Assembly (NCBI GenBank): GCA_017634455.1
Contig: JAGBNK010000006.1
Span: 1-64,000 of the forward strand
Direction: 5' to 3'
From: Lachnospiraceae bacterium
GTDB taxonomy: Bacteria; Bacillota; Clostridia; Lachnospirales; Lachnospiraceae
DNA length: 64,000 bases
Shown: positions 7,452 through 16,116 of the stretch, in pieces
How the letters are laid out: each line of letters begins with the position of its first letter
Position numbering within the stretch: position 1 is the first letter of the stretch
Program-made: the position numbers and the translations under genes
Notes under the pieces: generated by a model
Told to the model about the DNA's origin: nothing
Database searches by the model: none
What the model saw: only the letters and a program-made list of their open reading frames with translations

Positions 7452-8786
7452 ATGTCACAGGCAATTGAACAACCAAGATTTACTTGTGCTCTAGGTTCAT
7501 ACCAGAGTGCTGTAGCAATAAAGAAAGGAGTGCCGATTCTACATTCTGGACCTGGCTGTGGTGGGCAGGTTAATCGGATTATTGGACAGGGAGAAGGCTA
7601 TGCAGGTGGATCCACTGCCCCATGCACCAATGCTGAGGAACAGGATGTAGTATTTGGCGGAGAGAAGAAACTTAGAAGCGTAGTAGAGAATGCTTTTAAG
7701 GTAATTGATGGCGAGCTGTTTGTTGTAGTAACGGGATGTACAGCGGCAATAACAGGAGATGATGTGGCAGCTGTTATAGGAGAATTCCAGGAGGAAGACA
7801 AGCCGATTGTATATGTAGAGGAAGGCGGATTTAAGAGTAATAATTACGCTGCTCATGACAGATTGCTCAATGCCATTATCGATCAGTATGTGGATAAATT
7901 CCATGAGAGTGATGAGAAGGTAGAAGGACTTGTTAATGTGTTTGCATCAATTCCATATCAGGATCCTTATTGGAGTGGAAACTTGGAAGGAATCAAGAAA
8001 GTGCTGACGGATATTGGGCTGAAGGTCAACATATTATTTGGTGGAGAATCAGAAGGTGTAAGCGAGTGGAAGACAATTCCAAATGCACAGTTCAATATTG
8101 CAATTGGACCATGGGTTGGCCTTAAGGCTGCCAAGCATCTGAAGGTGAAATATCAGCAGCCATTTCTCCAGTTCCCATATCTTCCAATCGGTGCAATTGA
8201 GACATCAAGATTTCTGCGTGAAGTAGGAGAATTTGCCGGATTGGATAAGGACAAGGTTGAGGAATACATAGAGCGTGAAGAGGCGAAATACTATGAGCAT
8301 ATCGAGAAGATGGCTTCCTTCATGTTGGAGTTTAGATATGGTATTCCTCGTAGAGTGTACTCAATTGCTGATAGCTCTTACTCATTGGGATTCTCGAAGT
8401 TTCTGTTAAATGAGCTTGGAATTATTCCGGGAACACAGTTCATCGTAGACGATATTCCTGAGAAATATCAGCAATATGTATTGGAACAGTTTGAAAATAT
8501 TTCTGAGCTTGGAAATAAGAGAGATATAGAAGTTGTGTTTGATCCTGATGCAGGAAATTCACAAAGAAAGCTTGAGGAGGATGCTAAGAATTATGAGGAT
8601 AAGAGAATCTTAATTCTGGGCAGCGCATGGGACAAGAATCTGGCAAGTAAGCTGAATGCGGATTTGTTGATTGTATCACCTCCGGTTCAGTACAGATTGA
8701 TTATGAACTGTGGTTATACAGGTTATGAAGGCGGACTTAGAGCTATAGAGGATATCTATGACAGAGTACTTGCCACATATAGATAA
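7452..8786 (+). CDS. Nitrogenase-like component 1, NifK/beta-like subunit
   Basis: 444 residues, shorter than classical NifK and closer in size to compact nitrogenase-like subunits. Three Cys match the P-cluster ligands: Cys12 (RFTCALGSYQSA), Cys36 (LHSGPGCGGQV) and Cys96 (VVVTGCTAAITGDDV). VVFGGEKKL near 66 matches the SAVFGGAKR/IVFGGDKKL element of the family. It lies 9 bases after the alpha-like gene with AGGAGA as ribosome binding site, and would share a P-cluster with that subunit at the interface. A 56-base gap precedes the reductase gene. NifN is an alternative identity, but three P-cluster Cys at the expected 24-60 spacing favour a catalytic K-like subunit. Confidence 0.87.
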   Translation: MSQAIEQPRFTCALGSYQSAVAIKKGVPILHSGPGCGGQVNRIIGQGEGYAGGSTAPCTNAEEQDVVFGGEKKLRSVVENAFKVIDGELFVVVTGCTAAITGDDVAAVIGEFQEEDKPIVYVEEGGFKSNNYAAHDRLLNAIIDQYVDKFHESDEKVEGLVNVFASIPYQDPYWSGNLEGIKKVLTDIGLKVNILFGGESEGVSEWKTIPNAQFNIAIGPWVGLKAAKHLKVKYQQPFLQFPYLPIGAIETSRFLREVGEFAGLDKDKVEEYIEREEAKYYEHIEKMASFMLEFRYGIPRRVYSIADSSYSLGFSKFLLNELGIIPGTQFIVDDIPEKYQQYVLEQFENISELGNKRDIEVVFDPDAGNSQRKLEEDAKNYEDKRILILGSAWDKNLASKLNADLLIVSPPVQYRLIMNCGYTGYEGGLRAIEDIYDRVLATYR

Positions 8787-8800
8787 GATTTAGTGATTAG

Positions 8801-9685
<885 letters not shown>

Positions 9686-9702
9686 TTTTACAGGTGGTAG
9701 CA

Positions 9703-10983
9703 ATGATTATAAAGACAGCATTCGCATCCAGTAATGGACTGGATATAGACAGACATTTTGGTGCGGCAGACAGATTTGACATATATGAAGTAAATACAGA
9801 GGACAAGACATTTCGACAGATTGAGACTAGAGATGTAGATAAGGCCTGTCTCAATCATGAGCATCATGATGTGAGAATGGAAAATGTGGCAAATCGACTG
9901 ATAGATTGTCATGTGGTCTTTGCTGAATGCAGCGGCCCTGGAGCAAAAAGCATTCTGAACTCCAAAGGCATACAGATTGTAGATGTGGAGAGGCGGATAG
10001 ATGAGGTTATAGACAATATTCTATATGGCAGGGTGAAGCTCATTGATGAGAGACAGCTGGATAATCAGATCAGACCACAGGCCCAAGTTGAGGAGCAGAA
10101 TCAGATCAGATTTGCACATTTGAAAAAAAGACATCCATGTATGGGTGGTGAAGCCAATGTGTCAGCAGGTAGAATTCATTTGCCAGTGAGCCCTGCATGT
10201 AATATTCAATGTAAATTCTGTACGAGACAATTTGATAAATCCCTCATTCGTCCGGGAGTTAGTTCTCTGGTTTTAAAACCGGAAGAATCAGTGGACGTCA
10301 TAAGACGAGCCAGGGAATTGTGTCCTGAGTTATCAGTGGTTGGTATTGCCGGCCCGGGAGATACTCTGGCTACAAGACATGCTCTTGATACATTTGCACT
10401 GGTGAAGAAGGAGTTCCCGGAATTAATCTGTTGTCTGTCTACCAATGGTTTCCGCCTTCCTGACAGAGTGGAGGAGATTGCTGAAATAGGCATTGAGACA
10501 ATCACAGTTACAGTAAATGCTGTTGACCCAGAGATTGAGGCAAGGATAAATGAATTTGTAATTGATGAAAATGGAGTAAAAACTTCTGGAGTAGAAGGTG
10601 CGAAACTCCTTATTAATAATCAGTTAAAAGGTATTAAGAGAGCAGCAGAGCTTGGAATTGTTATAAAGATAAATACAGTTTTGGTGCCGGGAATAAATGA
10701 TCATCACATTGCAGAAGTGGCCAGAGTTACTTCTGAACTTGGTGCATCCCTGTTGAATATCATTCCTCTGATTCCGCAGAATGGCATGAAGGATATACCA
10801 GCTCCGGACTGCGTGATGCTTGACGGAGTAAGAGCTGAAGCTGGCCAGTACCTGGAGGTGTTCCGACATTGTAAACATTGTCGTGCAGATGCTCTGGGTA
10901 TTCCGGGAAAAGGTAAGGATTTACATTCGGAATTATATAAGGATAGAGAAGAGGAAGCGGTGGAGACATTTAGCCACGGTTGA
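9703..10983 (+). CDS. NifX-like domain fused to NifB-type radical SAM cofactor-assembly protein
   Basis: 426 residues starting at ATG 9703, placed behind AGGTGG at 9692-9697; the upstream GTG overlaps that site. Residues 1-115 resemble the NifX/NafY dinitrogenase-cofactor binding domain (GLDIDRHFGAADRFDIYEV). From about 140 it is NifB-like: HPC at 144-146, GRIHLPVSPACNIQC with the radical SAM CX3CX2C Cys at 166, 170 and 173, then RPGVSS, GIAGPGD near 205, and a closing CKHCRADALGIPG. NifB builds the carbide-containing [8Fe-9S-C] precursor from two [4Fe-4S] clusters and SAM. In NifB proteins that carry a NifX domain it is usually C-terminal; here it is N-terminal. Presence of NifB implies that the DK-like enzyme carries a NifB-derived cluster. 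Confidence 0.88.
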   Translation: MIIKTAFASSNGLDIDRHFGAADRFDIYEVNTEDKTFRQIETRDVDKACLNHEHHDVRMENVANRLIDCHVVFAECSGPGAKSILNSKGIQIVDVERRIDEVIDNILYGRVKLIDERQLDNQIRPQAQVEEQNQIRFAHLKKRHPCMGGEANVSAGRIHLPVSPACNIQCKFCTRQFDKSLIRPGVSSLVLKPEESVDVIRRARELCPELSVVGIAGPGDTLATRHALDTFALVKKEFPELICCLSTNGFRLPDRVEEIAEIGIETITVTVNAVDPEIEARINEFVIDENGVKTSGVEGAKLLINNQLKGIKRAAELGIVIKINTVLVPGINDHHIAEVARVTSELGASLLNIIPLIPQNGMKDIPAPDCVMLDGVRAEAGQYLEVFRHCKHCRADALGIPGKGKDLHSELYKDREEEAVETFSHG

Positions 10984-11100
10984 TATCGGGGCATTTCAAA
11001 TGAACACATCAGATATTATCTGAATAGAAAATATGATGTTTTGGAGGACATCAGGAAAGGAGAAGTGGAACTGTATACGACCACGATAGAGTTGCTTTGA
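10984..11100 (+). other. 38-codon open frame in phase with the NifB stop, overlapping the metN start
   Basis: Directly after the NifB TGA (10981-10983) the same frame stays open for 38 codons with a protein-like composition (it includes NEHIRYYLNRKYDVLEDI) and ends at TGA 11098-11100. That stop overlaps the TTG start of the next gene as TTGA. No ATG lies in the frame; an in-frame GTG at 11065 follows AAAGGAG closely and would give an 11-residue leader. It may be a lost C-terminal extension of NifB, a read-through product, or a coupling leader for metN. Confidence 0.35.
11009..11023. promoter_or_regulatory. Perfect dyad between nifB-like and metN-like genes
   Basis: TCAGATA-T-TATCTGA is a perfect 7-base inverted repeat with a one-base centre. 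As RNA it would be a weak 5-bp hairpin, so a protein operator is the more natural reading, but no promoter was recognised beside it. Confidence 0.3.
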
Positions 11101-11879
11101 GTTATATAGAGATAAGAGATTTAAAAAAGACTTTTGAGGTTCATGGTAGAGAGTTGGAAGTGCTAAAGGGCGTGGATCTGGATGTAGAAAAAGGAACGAT
11201 TTTTGGAATTATCGGCTTCAGTGGAGCTGGAAAATCAACTTTGGCAAGATGTATAAATCGTCTTGAGAATCCCGATAGCGGAAGTGTTGTTGTGGGAGAC
11301 GTTGATATTCTTCAATTAAATAAAAGAGAATTGCTGGAACAGAGAAAGAAAATCGGTATGGTCTTCCAGAACTTTAACCTGTTTGATTCCAGAACTGTAT
11401 ATAGAAATATTGCATATCCTCTGGAGATAAGCGGTGTATCTAAATCAGAGATACATGATAGAGTTTTGGAAACTGCAGAGATGGTTGGTCTTTCGGATAA
11501 GCTTGATGCTTATCCCGGGGGATTGTCAGGTGGACAGAAGCAGCGAGTAGGTATTGCCCGGGCTTTGGTCAATAAGCCGGATATATTAATATCCGACGAA
11601 GCTACATCTGCTTTGGATCCGCAGACTACTATACAGATTCTGGATTTGCTGAAGGAAATTAATGAGAAATCCGGCATAACAATTCTAATGATTACCCATG
11701 AATTGGAGGCAATCAGATATTGCTGTTCTCAGATGGCTGTGTTGGAAAATGGTAAGTTTATTGAAAAAGGCAGTGTACAGTCCATTTTCAGTAATCCAAC
11801 AAGTCGAACCGGAGCATTATTTGCCAAGGTGTTACAAGAATTTCAAAATATTAGTTTTTCGGAAGGAGAGGGAATATGA
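11097..11879 (+). CDS. metN: MetN-like ABC transporter ATPase lacking the C-terminal NIL domain
   Basis: 260 residues of the methionine-importer ATPase type. Walker A GFSGAGKST near 39, Q-loop VFQNFNLF near 92, signature LSGGQKQR near 143, Walker B ILISDEATSALD near 160 and H-loop ITHELEA near 199 are all present. E. coli-type MetN is about 340 residues, with a C-terminal NIL domain that binds methionine and inhibits transport; that part is missing. The start is TTG at 11097, placed at the natural beginning of the domain (SYIEIRDLKKTF). No close ribosome binding site is seen, and the TTGA overlap with the preceding open frame suggests coupling. Its stop overlaps the start of metI (ATGA). Specificity is inferred from the MetI/MetQ partners. 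Confidence 0.85.
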   Translation: MSYIEIRDLKKTFEVHGRELEVLKGVDLDVEKGTIFGIIGFSGAGKSTLARCINRLENPDSGSVVVGDVDILQLNKRELLEQRKKIGMVFQNFNLFDSRTVYRNIAYPLEISGVSKSEIHDRVLETAEMVGLSDKLDAYPGGLSGGQKQRVGIARALVNKPDILISDEATSALDPQTTIQILDLLKEINEKSGITILMITHELEAIRYCCSQMAVLENGKFIEKGSVQSIFSNPTSRTGALFAKVLQEFQNISFSEGEGI

Positions 11880-12586
11880 GTTTGTTGGATTCTTCCTTAT
11901 GGGAAGTTATTAAGGCGTCATTCAATCCGGAAATATGGAAGGAACTGATTGTTCCTGTTGGCGAGACCTTATATATGACAGTTATTTCTTCAATAATTGT
12001 ATTGATATTTGGCATGATTTTGGGCGTTGTATTGACATTGACAAGCCCTGACGGATTGCTGCCTAAGCGTGTATCTTATACAACTGTTGGCTGGCTTATA
12101 AATGTCCTCAGATCTTTGCCGCAGATGGTGATGATCATATTGATGATTCCAGTAGCCAGATTAATATTTGGCAAATCTTATGGAATCAATGCCTGCATTA
12201 TAGCCATAGCAGCAAGTTGTATACCTATGTATGCCCGCATTGTGGAGAGTGCATTGCTCGAAATTGACAAGGGTAAGATAGAGGCGGCCAAGTCTATTGG
12301 CAGCAGCAATGCACAGGTTTTTTTCAAGGTGATTATACCCGAGACACTACCGGCTATTATTCGAGGATTTACAGTGGCTGTAATTGGAGTGATTTCCATG
12401 ACCGCATTGGCTGGAATGTTTGGAGCCGGAGGAATAGGTGATATTGCAGTCAGATTTGGATATCAGCGATTTCAGCATGACAGATTATTTGCATGTGTAT
12501 ATATATTGGTTGTATTGGTGCAGATTACGCAGGGTATTGGCAATTTTATATCCAACAGGATGTTGAAGACCAGAAACTTGATATAG
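11876..12586 (+). CDS. metI: MetI-like ABC transporter permease
   Basis: 236 residues, with several hydrophobic segments and the MetI-type cytoplasmic loop EAAKSIGSSNAQVFFKVIIPE near 143-163, where the EAA motif contacts the ATPase. MetI is normally about 217 residues. The sequence ALAGMFGAGGIGDIAVRFGYQRF near 180 is typical of the methionine permeases. The ATG overlaps the metN stop by four bases, so the two are translationally coupled. It lies in the inner membrane as a homodimer with two MetN. Confidence 0.88.
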   Translation: MSLLDSSLWEVIKASFNPEIWKELIVPVGETLYMTVISSIIVLIFGMILGVVLTLTSPDGLLPKRVSYTTVGWLINVLRSLPQMVMIILMIPVARLIFGKSYGINACIIAIAASCIPMYARIVESALLEIDKGKIEAAKSIGSSNAQVFFKVIIPETLPAIIRGFTVAVIGVISMTALAGMFGAGGIGDIAVRFGYQRFQHDRLFACVYILVVLVQITQGIGNFISNRMLKTRNLI

Positions 12587-12607
12587 TGCCCGAGTAATTA
12601 TTAAGAA

Positions 12608-12631
12608 CTTATACCGGGAAACCGGTTTAAG
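12608..12631 (+). other. GAAA-tetraloop hairpin between metI and metQ
   Basis: CTTATACCGG and CCGGTTTAAG form a 10-bp stem with one T-T mismatch, closed by a GAAA (GNRA) tetraloop. No T run follows, so it looks like an mRNA stability or processing element that could raise expression of the binding protein gene downstream. Confidence 0.5.
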
Positions 12632-12667
12632 AAATATATTTAGCACAGTAAGTGCAGGAGGTAAAAT

Positions 12668-13507
12668 ATGAAAAGAAGAACATTAGCAACTATTTTGGCA
12701 ACAGTAACAGTACTTGGTGCACTTACAGGATGTGCATCTGGTTCTAATGCTGATACCAAGGAACAGGCAGCAGACACAGAGTCTGAGGTAGTAGTATTAA
12801 AGGGCGTGGCTGATTTGGTTCCACATTCAGAAATCATTGAATATGTGATACCTAAATTGGCTGAGCAGGGAATCAAAATTGAACTTGTATCGACAGCAGC
12901 AGATTCTACAACTAATGAGAAGCTAAATGCGGGTGAAATTGATTTCAATTATTTCCAGCATGAGCCATATCTGCTTTCAGAAGTGGAGTCCAATGGATAT
13001 GATTTGGTTAGTGCCGGTGGAATTCATGTAGAGCCTATTACAGCTTATTCTGACAAATATGAGAAAAAGGAAGACATCCCTCAGAATGCTGTAGTTGCAA
13101 TTCCAAATGATGCAACAAATGAGTATAGAGCATTGAGAATTCTTGAGTTAAATGGCTTCATTGATTTGGATGACAAGGCAGAAGATTCTCTTTCGGCTTC
13201 AGTTGATGATATTCTGGAGTACAAGGTTCCTCTTAAGATTGTTGAAATTGATTCAGCACAGATTATTCCAACGAAGGACGATTATGATTTCTTCATTACA
13301 AATACTAACAAGGCTCTTGAGGCTGGAATCAAGTCAAACAAGTTGTTTAGTGAAGGTGCAGACAGCCCATATGCCAACATTATTGCTGTTCGTTCTGAGG
13401 ATAAGGATGATCCGGCAATCAAGGCACTGGTAGCAGCTTTGTTGGATGAGGATACTCAGAAGTTTATTCAGGATAAGTATGATGGGGCAGTAATTCCTGT
13501 TAAGTAG
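12668..13507 (+). CDS. metQ: MetQ/NlpA-like substrate-binding lipoprotein
   Basis: 279 residues with a lipoprotein signal: KRR at the start, a hydrophobic core and the lipobox LTGC (Cys22), followed by a Ser/Asp/Glu-rich linker. The MetQ pattern is clear: VADLVPHSEIIEYVIPKL near 45 and LNAGEIDFNYFQHEPYL near 88-104, the latter containing the ligand-binding Tyr/Phe/His cluster of methionine-binding proteins. GCAGGAGG precedes the ATG. It would deliver methionine, or possibly methionine sulfoxide or another sulfur compound, to MetNI. It is the last gene before the terminator at 13553. Confidence 0.9.
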   Translation: MKRRTLATILATVTVLGALTGCASGSNADTKEQAADTESEVVVLKGVADLVPHSEIIEYVIPKLAEQGIKIELVSTAADSTTNEKLNAGEIDFNYFQHEPYLLSEVESNGYDLVSAGGIHVEPITAYSDKYEKKEDIPQNAVVAIPNDATNEYRALRILELNGFIDLDDKAEDSLSASVDDILEYKVPLKIVEIDSAQIIPTKDDYDFFITNTNKALEAGIKSNKLFSEGADSPYANIIAVRSEDKDDPAIKALVAALLDEDTQKFIQDKYDGAVIPVK

Positions 13508-13552
13508 GGGATGATTAATAGCATATTATCGTTATTTTGATTCTACTATGAT

Positions 13553-13600
13553 AAATAGTCATTTCTGATTTGCCATAAGCATATCAGAGGTGGCTATTTT
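13553..13600 (+). terminator. Terminator closing the nitrogenase-like/metNIQ unit
   Basis: AAATAGTCATTTCTGAT pairs with ATCAGAGGTGGCTATTT in a 17-bp stem with a few G-U pairs and a 13-base loop, ending in TTTT. Confidence 0.8.
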
Positions 13601-13628
13601 ACTGTGTAAATGTGTAATATGACGAATT

Positions 13629-13685
13629 CTTAATCAAATCTTAAAGACATTGTATATTTATTCTTAAGATGGATTGGTATACAAT
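13629..13685 (+). promoter_or_regulatory. Direct CTTAA repeats upstream of a -10 box (response-regulator-like site)
   Basis: CTTAA occurs at 13629, 13640 and 13663, with 11- and 23-base spacing (about one and two helical turns), followed by TACAAT at 13680-13685. Tandem 11-base direct repeats just upstream of a promoter are typical of OmpR-family activators; PmrA boxes have a similar CTTAA core. A long inverted repeat CATTGTATA...TATACAATG spans 13648-13686. It precedes the DUF3990 gene and the lipid cluster. Confidence 0.35.
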
Positions 13686-13758
13686 GATTTCGTGGTTGTG
13701 AATTATATGAGATGCTTATACATATGTGTAAGTGTGAAATGTACATAGGGAGTAGTTT

Positions 13759-14295
13759 ATGGAGAAAATGAACTTATATCATACCAGCAATGTGATTATA
13801 GAGAATCCGGATATAAAACGAGGCCGTGAGAATGCGGATTTCGGACAGGGGTTTTATCTGACATCAGATTATGAATTTTGTAAGAGGTGGATTTTGCAGG
13901 ACGCATATATAAACGTCTATGAATTGGATATAGAGGAATTAGATGTAGTGCGTTTTGAAAGGGATCAGAAGTGGTTTGATTATATTTTCAACAATAGAAG
14001 AAAAAATGATAAAATAAATGCTGATGTAATCATAGGGCCTATTGCTAATGATACCATTTATGAAACCTATGGAGTGTTGAGCAGCGGTTTCATTCAACCA
14101 TCTGATGCTGCTAAATTGCTACAGGTTGGACCTCAATATACTCAGGTGGCTATTAAATCTTTAAAGGCACGGGAGAAGCTTAAATGGATTAAAGCAGATT
14201 TTGTACCGGCAGATGATGGAATGAAAAACCTCCGATTTAAGGAGGAGGAAACCTATCAGAAACAGCTGTCTGAAGCAATGGAAGAGATTGGATAA
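13759..14295 (+). CDS. DUF3990 family protein (ADP-ribosyltransferase-like fold suspected)
   Basis: 178 residues matching the DUF3990 pattern: LYHTSNVIIENPDIKRGRENADFGQGFYLTS at 6-36 and FCKRWI, followed by NVYELDIEEL. The H-T/G-S and DFGxGFYLT elements recall ADP-ribosyltransferase-like domains, in which these positions bind NAD. No toxin partner or secretion signal is visible. GGGAG precedes the ATG. A 64-base gap separates it from the PAP2 gene, so it may share that transcript. The biological role of this family is not established and I do not assign one. Confidence 0.7.
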   Translation: MEKMNLYHTSNVIIENPDIKRGRENADFGQGFYLTSDYEFCKRWILQDAYINVYELDIEELDVVRFERDQKWFDYIFNNRRKNDKINADVIIGPIANDTIYETYGVLSSGFIQPSDAAKLLQVGPQYTQVAIKSLKAREKLKWIKADFVPADDGMKNLRFKEEETYQKQLSEAMEEIG

Positions 14296-14359
14296 AAGTA
14301 CTATATATATAAATGGTGTAGAATGTTAAAATACCATGGGGAATAGGAAGTAATAAGAT

Positions 14360-15082
14360 ATGGAAGCTAAATCACAAGATGAAAAGGTTGTAGGCTCAAA
14401 GTGGCAAAATATTATATTTGGAATTCTGCCAAAGTATGCTTTTGCGCCACTTATTTTGGCTTTAGTATTTAATTTCATAGGTTATGTTGGAATTCAGCAA
14501 CTGCACGAGGTGTTGCCACTACATGATTTTTCTACAGTTATAGATGATTATATTCCTTTTATTTCAGGATTTATAATAATCTACATTCTGGCATTTGTTC
14601 AGTGGTTCTTAGGATTTATATTATGCGGACGGGAAAGCAGAGAATTCTGCTATCGATATCTGTCTGCAGAAATTTATGCCAAGCTGTTATGCTTTATATG
14701 CTTTCTGGTGATTCCATCAACCATTGTGAGACCTGAGGTGAATGGGGATGGAATCATTAATTGGCTGGTACAGTTCATTTATAATGCAGATCATCCAATT
14801 AATTTATTTCCGTCTATACATTGTCTGGAGAGTTGGTTCTGTCTAAGATGTGCTTTTTCTCAAAAGAGAACAGGAAATATATACAAGGTTGTGACAACAG
14901 TTATGACACTGCTGGTGTTTGCATCTGTTGTATGTGTGAAGCAGCATGTATTTGTAGATATAATTGGAGCTGTTGTTGTATTTGAAATTGGTATGTATAT
15001 TGCTGGAAAGATTGATTTACATAGATTGTATGATAGTTTGGAGAATTGGTGGACGAAGGTTTTAAAGGTGAATAATGATTGA
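14360..15082 (+). CDS. PAP2 superfamily membrane phosphatase/acyltransferase-like protein
   Basis: 240 residues with about six hydrophobic segments. FPSIHCLESWF near 154 is the central PAP2 motif (PSxH), and KQHVFVDIIGAVV near 194 corresponds to the third motif with its His and Asp. Members remove phosphate from phosphatidic acid or isoprenyl and sugar-lipid phosphates, or transfer inositol phosphates. It overlaps the next gene by eight bases and stands with a flippase, PssA and Psd, which points to phospholipid metabolism. The exact substrate cannot be read. Confidence 0.75.
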   Translation: MEAKSQDEKVVGSKWQNIIFGILPKYAFAPLILALVFNFIGYVGIQQLHEVLPLHDFSTVIDDYIPFISGFIIIYILAFVQWFLGFILCGRESREFCYRYLSAEIYAKLLCFICFLVIPSTIVRPEVNGDGIINWLVQFIYNADHPINLFPSIHCLESWFCLRCAFSQKRTGNIYKVVTTVMTLLVFASVVCVKQHVFVDIIGAVVVFEIGMYIAGKIDLHRLYDSLENWWTKVLKVNND

Positions 15083-16112
15083 TAAGAAGAAACTGATTTG
15101 GATTTTTATTTCTGCTTTGCTGGCCATATTGACAGTCCTGGCTGTGCTGTCACAGGCAGGCAGCATGTCAATTCAGGATTTAAAGGATGCCTTGGTGCAT
15201 GCTCACAAAGGATGGTTGTTTCTTGCTGTATGTGCTATGCTTGGCTTTATTGTATTTGAAGGAGAAGCCATCAGAAGTATTTTGAGAAATATTAATTATA
15301 AGAGAAGCTTCGGCCAGGGATTTGTATTTGCAGCGGCGGATGTATATTTCTCTGCTATTACCCCGTCTGCTTCCGGAGGGCAGCCGGCCAGCGCATTTTT
15401 CATGATGAAAAGCAAAATCCCCGGGGCTACAGTTACAGCGGTATTGATTATGAATCTGGTGATGTACACGCTGGGAATAATAACCGTGGGACTTATATGT
15501 ATATTTACAGCTCCAGGAATATTTCTTAATTTTAATATTCTATCCAGAATACTGATTTTGCTGGGGTATATGGTTTTGATACTGTTGGCAGTGGTATTTA
15601 TTATGCTTCTCACAAGAGGTGAGATTCTAAGAAATATTGCTACCAAGGCTTTGAGATTGTTGGCTAAATTGAAGCTGATTAGAAATCCTGAAGCCAAGAT
15701 AGAGAAGTTAAATCACAAGATGCTTGATTATAAAGATTGCGTGGAGCAGATGAGAGACCATAAAAAAGCTTTGATAAGTGCTTACTTGTGGAATCTGGCT
15801 CAGCGAGTATCTCAAATATGCGTTTCGGTCTTTATGTATATGGCATTAGGTGGTAAAATGGAACATGCGTATGCCATATGGGTGACACAGAGCATGGTGG
15901 CAATTGGGTCTAACTGTGTACCGATTCCAGGAGGAATGGGAGTGACGGATTACCTTATGGTAGATGGATTTAAGGAGATTATGGAAAAAGCGGCAGCATT
16001 TCAATTGGAGCTGCTTAGCAGAAGTTTGTCTTTTTATGTATGTATATTGGTAAGCGCTATAACCGTATTAGTGGGATATATATCTATAAAAAGAAGAGAG
16101 AGAATGGAATAG
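15075..16112 (+). CDS. Lysylphosphatidylglycerol synthase TM-region / UPF0104 family membrane protein
   Basis: 345 residues with about eight hydrophobic segments, matching the flippase half of MprF-type proteins: SAITPSASGGQPASAFFM near 92-109 and PIPGGMGVTDYLMVDGF near 280-296 are family signatures. No C-terminal aminoacyl-transferase domain is present, so it should translocate a lipid or regulate its location rather than aminoacylate it. Start at 15075 overlaps the PAP2 gene, showing coupling. The cargo may be a lipid made by the neighbouring genes; this is inference. Confidence 0.8.
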   Translation: MIDKKKLIWIFISALLAILTVLAVLSQAGSMSIQDLKDALVHAHKGWLFLAVCAMLGFIVFEGEAIRSILRNINYKRSFGQGFVFAAADVYFSAITPSASGGQPASAFFMMKSKIPGATVTAVLIMNLVMYTLGIITVGLICIFTAPGIFLNFNILSRILILLGYMVLILLAVVFIMLLTRGEILRNIATKALRLLAKLKLIRNPEAKIEKLNHKMLDYKDCVEQMRDHKKALISAYLWNLAQRVSQICVSVFMYMALGGKMEHAYAIWVTQSMVAIGSNCVPIPGGMGVTDYLMVDGFKEIMEKAAAFQLELLSRSLSFYVCILVSAITVLVGYISIKRRERME

Positions 16113-16116
16113 GAAT

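Noticed and set aside
7539-7904. Open frames on the minus strand inside the nitrogenase-like genes
   Set aside because: They lie antisense to strongly conserved coding sequence, have no ribosome binding sites and show no family resemblance.
10981-11030. Selenocysteine insertion at the NifB TGA
   Set aside because: The only hairpin just downstream (TCAGA-TATTA-TCTGA) is short and AT-rich, unlike bacterial SECIS elements, and the preceding residues show no redox motif.
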